A DNA stretch of 20,128 nt. Origin: Candidatus Paceibacter sp. GTDB lineage: Bacteria > Patescibacteriota > Patescibacteriia > SG8-24 > DYFX01. The DNA lies in NCBI GenBank assembly GCA_020724945.1, contig DYFX01000011.1, positions 1 to 20,128 on the forward strand, given 5' to 3'. Shown here piece after piece: positions 18,922-20,128 of the stretch; positions within the stretch are counted from its first letter, which is position 1; the number at the start of each line of letters is the position of its first letter. Both the position numbers and the translations under genes were made by a program. The notes beneath the pieces were generated by a model that was given only the letters and a program-made list of their open reading frames with translations, searched no databases and was not told the origin of the DNA.

Positions 18922-20128
18922 ATGCGCAAGAGCCTCGTTCTCGCCGCGATCGTCACAAGCGTCCTTATCGCGGGTTTGGGTGCGGTCATGCCCGCCTTCG
19001 CGCAGCCCGCGCAGGCCCCGACATCCGGCGGCAGCCTCGGTACGCGGCCTGGGCAGACTGATGAGCGCGCCCCCATCATCACCGAAGTGCCGGTGCCGAT
19101 CGCCGGGACGGTCCCTGGCTCGACGGCGGAACGCGCGGCGGATTATCTCGCCACCGGCAGGGTGGAGGACCTCGCGCAGTACATCGGCATCATCTACAAC
19201 TTCCTGATCTCCATCGTCGGCGTCGTGGCCGCCGTGGCCATGATCATCGGCGGCTTCCAGTACCTCACCTCGGCCGGCGACGCCGGCAAGATCGGCGCGG
19301 CCAAAGGCAAGATGGCCAACGCCTTCATCGGGCTGATCCTGGCGCTCGGGGCGTATACCATCCTGAACACCATCAATCCGGCGCTGCTGTCGTTGACCGT
19401 GCCGGATTTCAGGAAGGTCAAGACGGAGATCTTCATGCTGCCCTGGTGCGACGACCTCACGCTCCCCGTGACGCCGGTCGGCGATGGCACGAGCTGCGGC
19501 TTCGTGGGCAAATACATGCAAGGCAACTCGGAACATGTCTGCATCTACTCCGGGAGCTGCCGCGCCCAACGCGTCAGCGAGGATACGACGGATGTCGGCG
19601 AGACCCCGGATGACGACGAGAAGAACGGCCTTTACAAGACCTGCGTGCAGGTCGCGAATGTCGAGACGAAGACCGTCATGGATGCGATCGCCCTGAACAA
19701 GAACAAGAAATTCGCGGAGTGTCTCTACTGCGCCGACATGACGAACGCTCGGGCGAAGGATATGGGCTTCTCCGTCGAGAACGCCTGCCTCGCATGGATG
19801 ATCGCCTTCGATTCCGTCCCGCAGAGCATCAAGGACGCGGCTGCGACGCAGCATCACGGCAAGGTCGTCAAAGACGGATTCTTCCATGTCTGCTATCCGC
19901 GAACTTCGCTCGTGAAGAAGACCGGAAACCGCGACCTCGCCGGCAGCGCGGGCTGCATGGGCGCGCCGATCTTCTGCTACGATGTCACGCGCAACGAGGA
20001 TTGCACGGCCTGCGGCGATTCCGTGAATAACGGTTGCGAAGGGTATGACGAGGCTCCGAGCCCGAGCTTCGCGGGCAGTCTCGATGCCAACGGGTACGCG
20101 AAACCGAGGTACACCTATGACGAGGACG
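18922..20128 (+). CDS. T4SS-pilin-like (TrbC/VirB2-type) exported protein with cysteine-rich domain, 3' truncated by window
   Basis: The frame stays open from the ATG at 18922 to the window edge (402 codons, no stop). A signal peptide is clear (about 1-34: MRKSL, hydrophobic core, then MPAFAQ). A Pro/Thr-rich linker follows. Next is a pilin-like module (about 87-155) with two helices, IGIIYNFLISIVGVVAAVAMIIGGFQY and FIGLILALGAYTILNTI given here in two parts, separated by the SAGDAGKIGAAKGKMANA turn, the pattern of TrbC/VirB2 pilins and the related CPR 'T4SS pilin' family. From C176 to C372 there are 14 cysteines and none before, arranged partly as CxxC (ECLYC, DCTAC), suggesting disulfides or metal sites in a secreted domain. 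It is translationally coupled to the upstream DsbA-like gene. True pilins are about 100 aa, so this is a fusion; a structural or surface-enzyme role is open. Confidence 0.88.
   Translation, partial: MRKSLVLAAIVTSVLIAGLGAVMPAFAQPAQAPTSGGSLGTRPGQTDERAPIITEVPVPIAGTVPGSTAERAADYLATGRVEDLAQYIGIIYNFLISIVGVVAAVAMIIGGFQYLTSAGDAGKIGAAKGKMANAFIGLILALGAYTILNTINPALLSLTVPDFRKVKTEIFMLPWCDDLTLPVTPVGDGTSCGFVGKYMQGNSEHVCIYSGSCRAQRVSEDTTDVGETPDDDEKNGLYKTCVQVANVETKTVMDAIALNKNKKFAECLYCADMTNARAKDMGFSVENACLAWMIAFDSVPQSIKDAAATQHHGKVVKDGFFHVCYPRTSLVKKTGNRDLAGSAGCMGAPIFCYDVTRNEDCTACGDSVNNGCEGYDEAPSPSFAGSLDANGYAKPRYTYDED

Noticed and set aside
18895..19887. Minus-strand frame of 330 codons opposite the pilin-like gene
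   Set aside because: The plus-strand frame has a signal peptide, paired membrane helices and ordered cysteines. The minus frame is an Arg/Asp/His-rich shadow.
1..20128. Scarcity of CTAG as further evidence of restriction avoidance
   Set aside because: I also saw no clear CTAG, but this word is rare in many bacteria for other reasons and depends on rare codons, so it is not informative like ACGT.
1..20128. CRISPR arrays, insertion sequences, prophage genes, or alternative code (TGA as Gly)
   Set aside because: No spaced direct repeats, transposase or integrase motifs were seen. TGA ends many genes with clear family ends, so it is a stop codon.

Overview
The window is a GC-rich, tightly packed bacterial chromosome segment. 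It most resembles the Candidate Phyla Radiation (Patescibacteria). The evidence is a TrbC/VirB2-like pilin domain fused to a cysteine-rich exported region, a membrane-anchored extracellular solute-binding protein with a basic cytoplasmic head, a membrane-anchored DsbA-like thioredoxin, a very acidic C-terminal piece of a large surface protein, and genes that overlap or are separated by a few bases. TGA is used as a stop throughout, so the standard bacterial code applies. The phylum call is inference. I see no phage, transposase, integrase or CRISPR array.

Layout. 1-1801 (+): the 3' end of a large surface protein and a membrane-anchored protein. 1785-6769: a surface-glycan block on the minus strand (polyprenyl-phosphate sugar phosphotransferase, two GT4 glycosyltransferases, a short Wzz-like protein), interrupted by a plus-strand M23 peptidase lipoprotein. 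6834-8588 (-): a fatty-acid desaturase and the RNase P RNA gene. 8579-10043 (-): two related small proteins of unknown function on either side of a six-helix membrane protein. 10043-12552 (-): trpS coupled to an M3-like metallopeptidase. 12604-13541 (-): two coupled orphan genes. 13630-16022 (-): RNase J, tRNA-Leu(CAG) with an encoded CCA, and a cluster of perfect palindromes between the tRNA and its strong promoter. 16031-18130 (-): an anchored solute-binding protein and SecG. 18210-20128 (+): a DsbA-like gene 1 nt upstream of a T4SS-pilin-like, 14-cysteine exported protein that runs off the window.

How the parts fit. Much of the window concerns the cell surface: glycan assembly, peptidoglycan cleavage, Sec export, extracytoplasmic disulfide formation, an anchored peptide-binding protein, a pilin-like export protein and a large adhesin-like protein. 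The rest is RNA metabolism (RNase P RNA, RNase J, tRNA-Leu, TrpRS).

The non-coding DNA is dense with signals. Most transcription units end in an intrinsic terminator that overlaps or abuts the stop codon, and in three places the terminator also holds the -35 box of the next unit at an exact 17-nt spacing. One terminator loop contains the stop codons of both convergent genes. A base-level oddity runs through the whole window: the palindrome ACGT is almost absent (three sites by eye, where about 60 would be expected at roughly two-thirds GC), which suggests selection against a restriction site.
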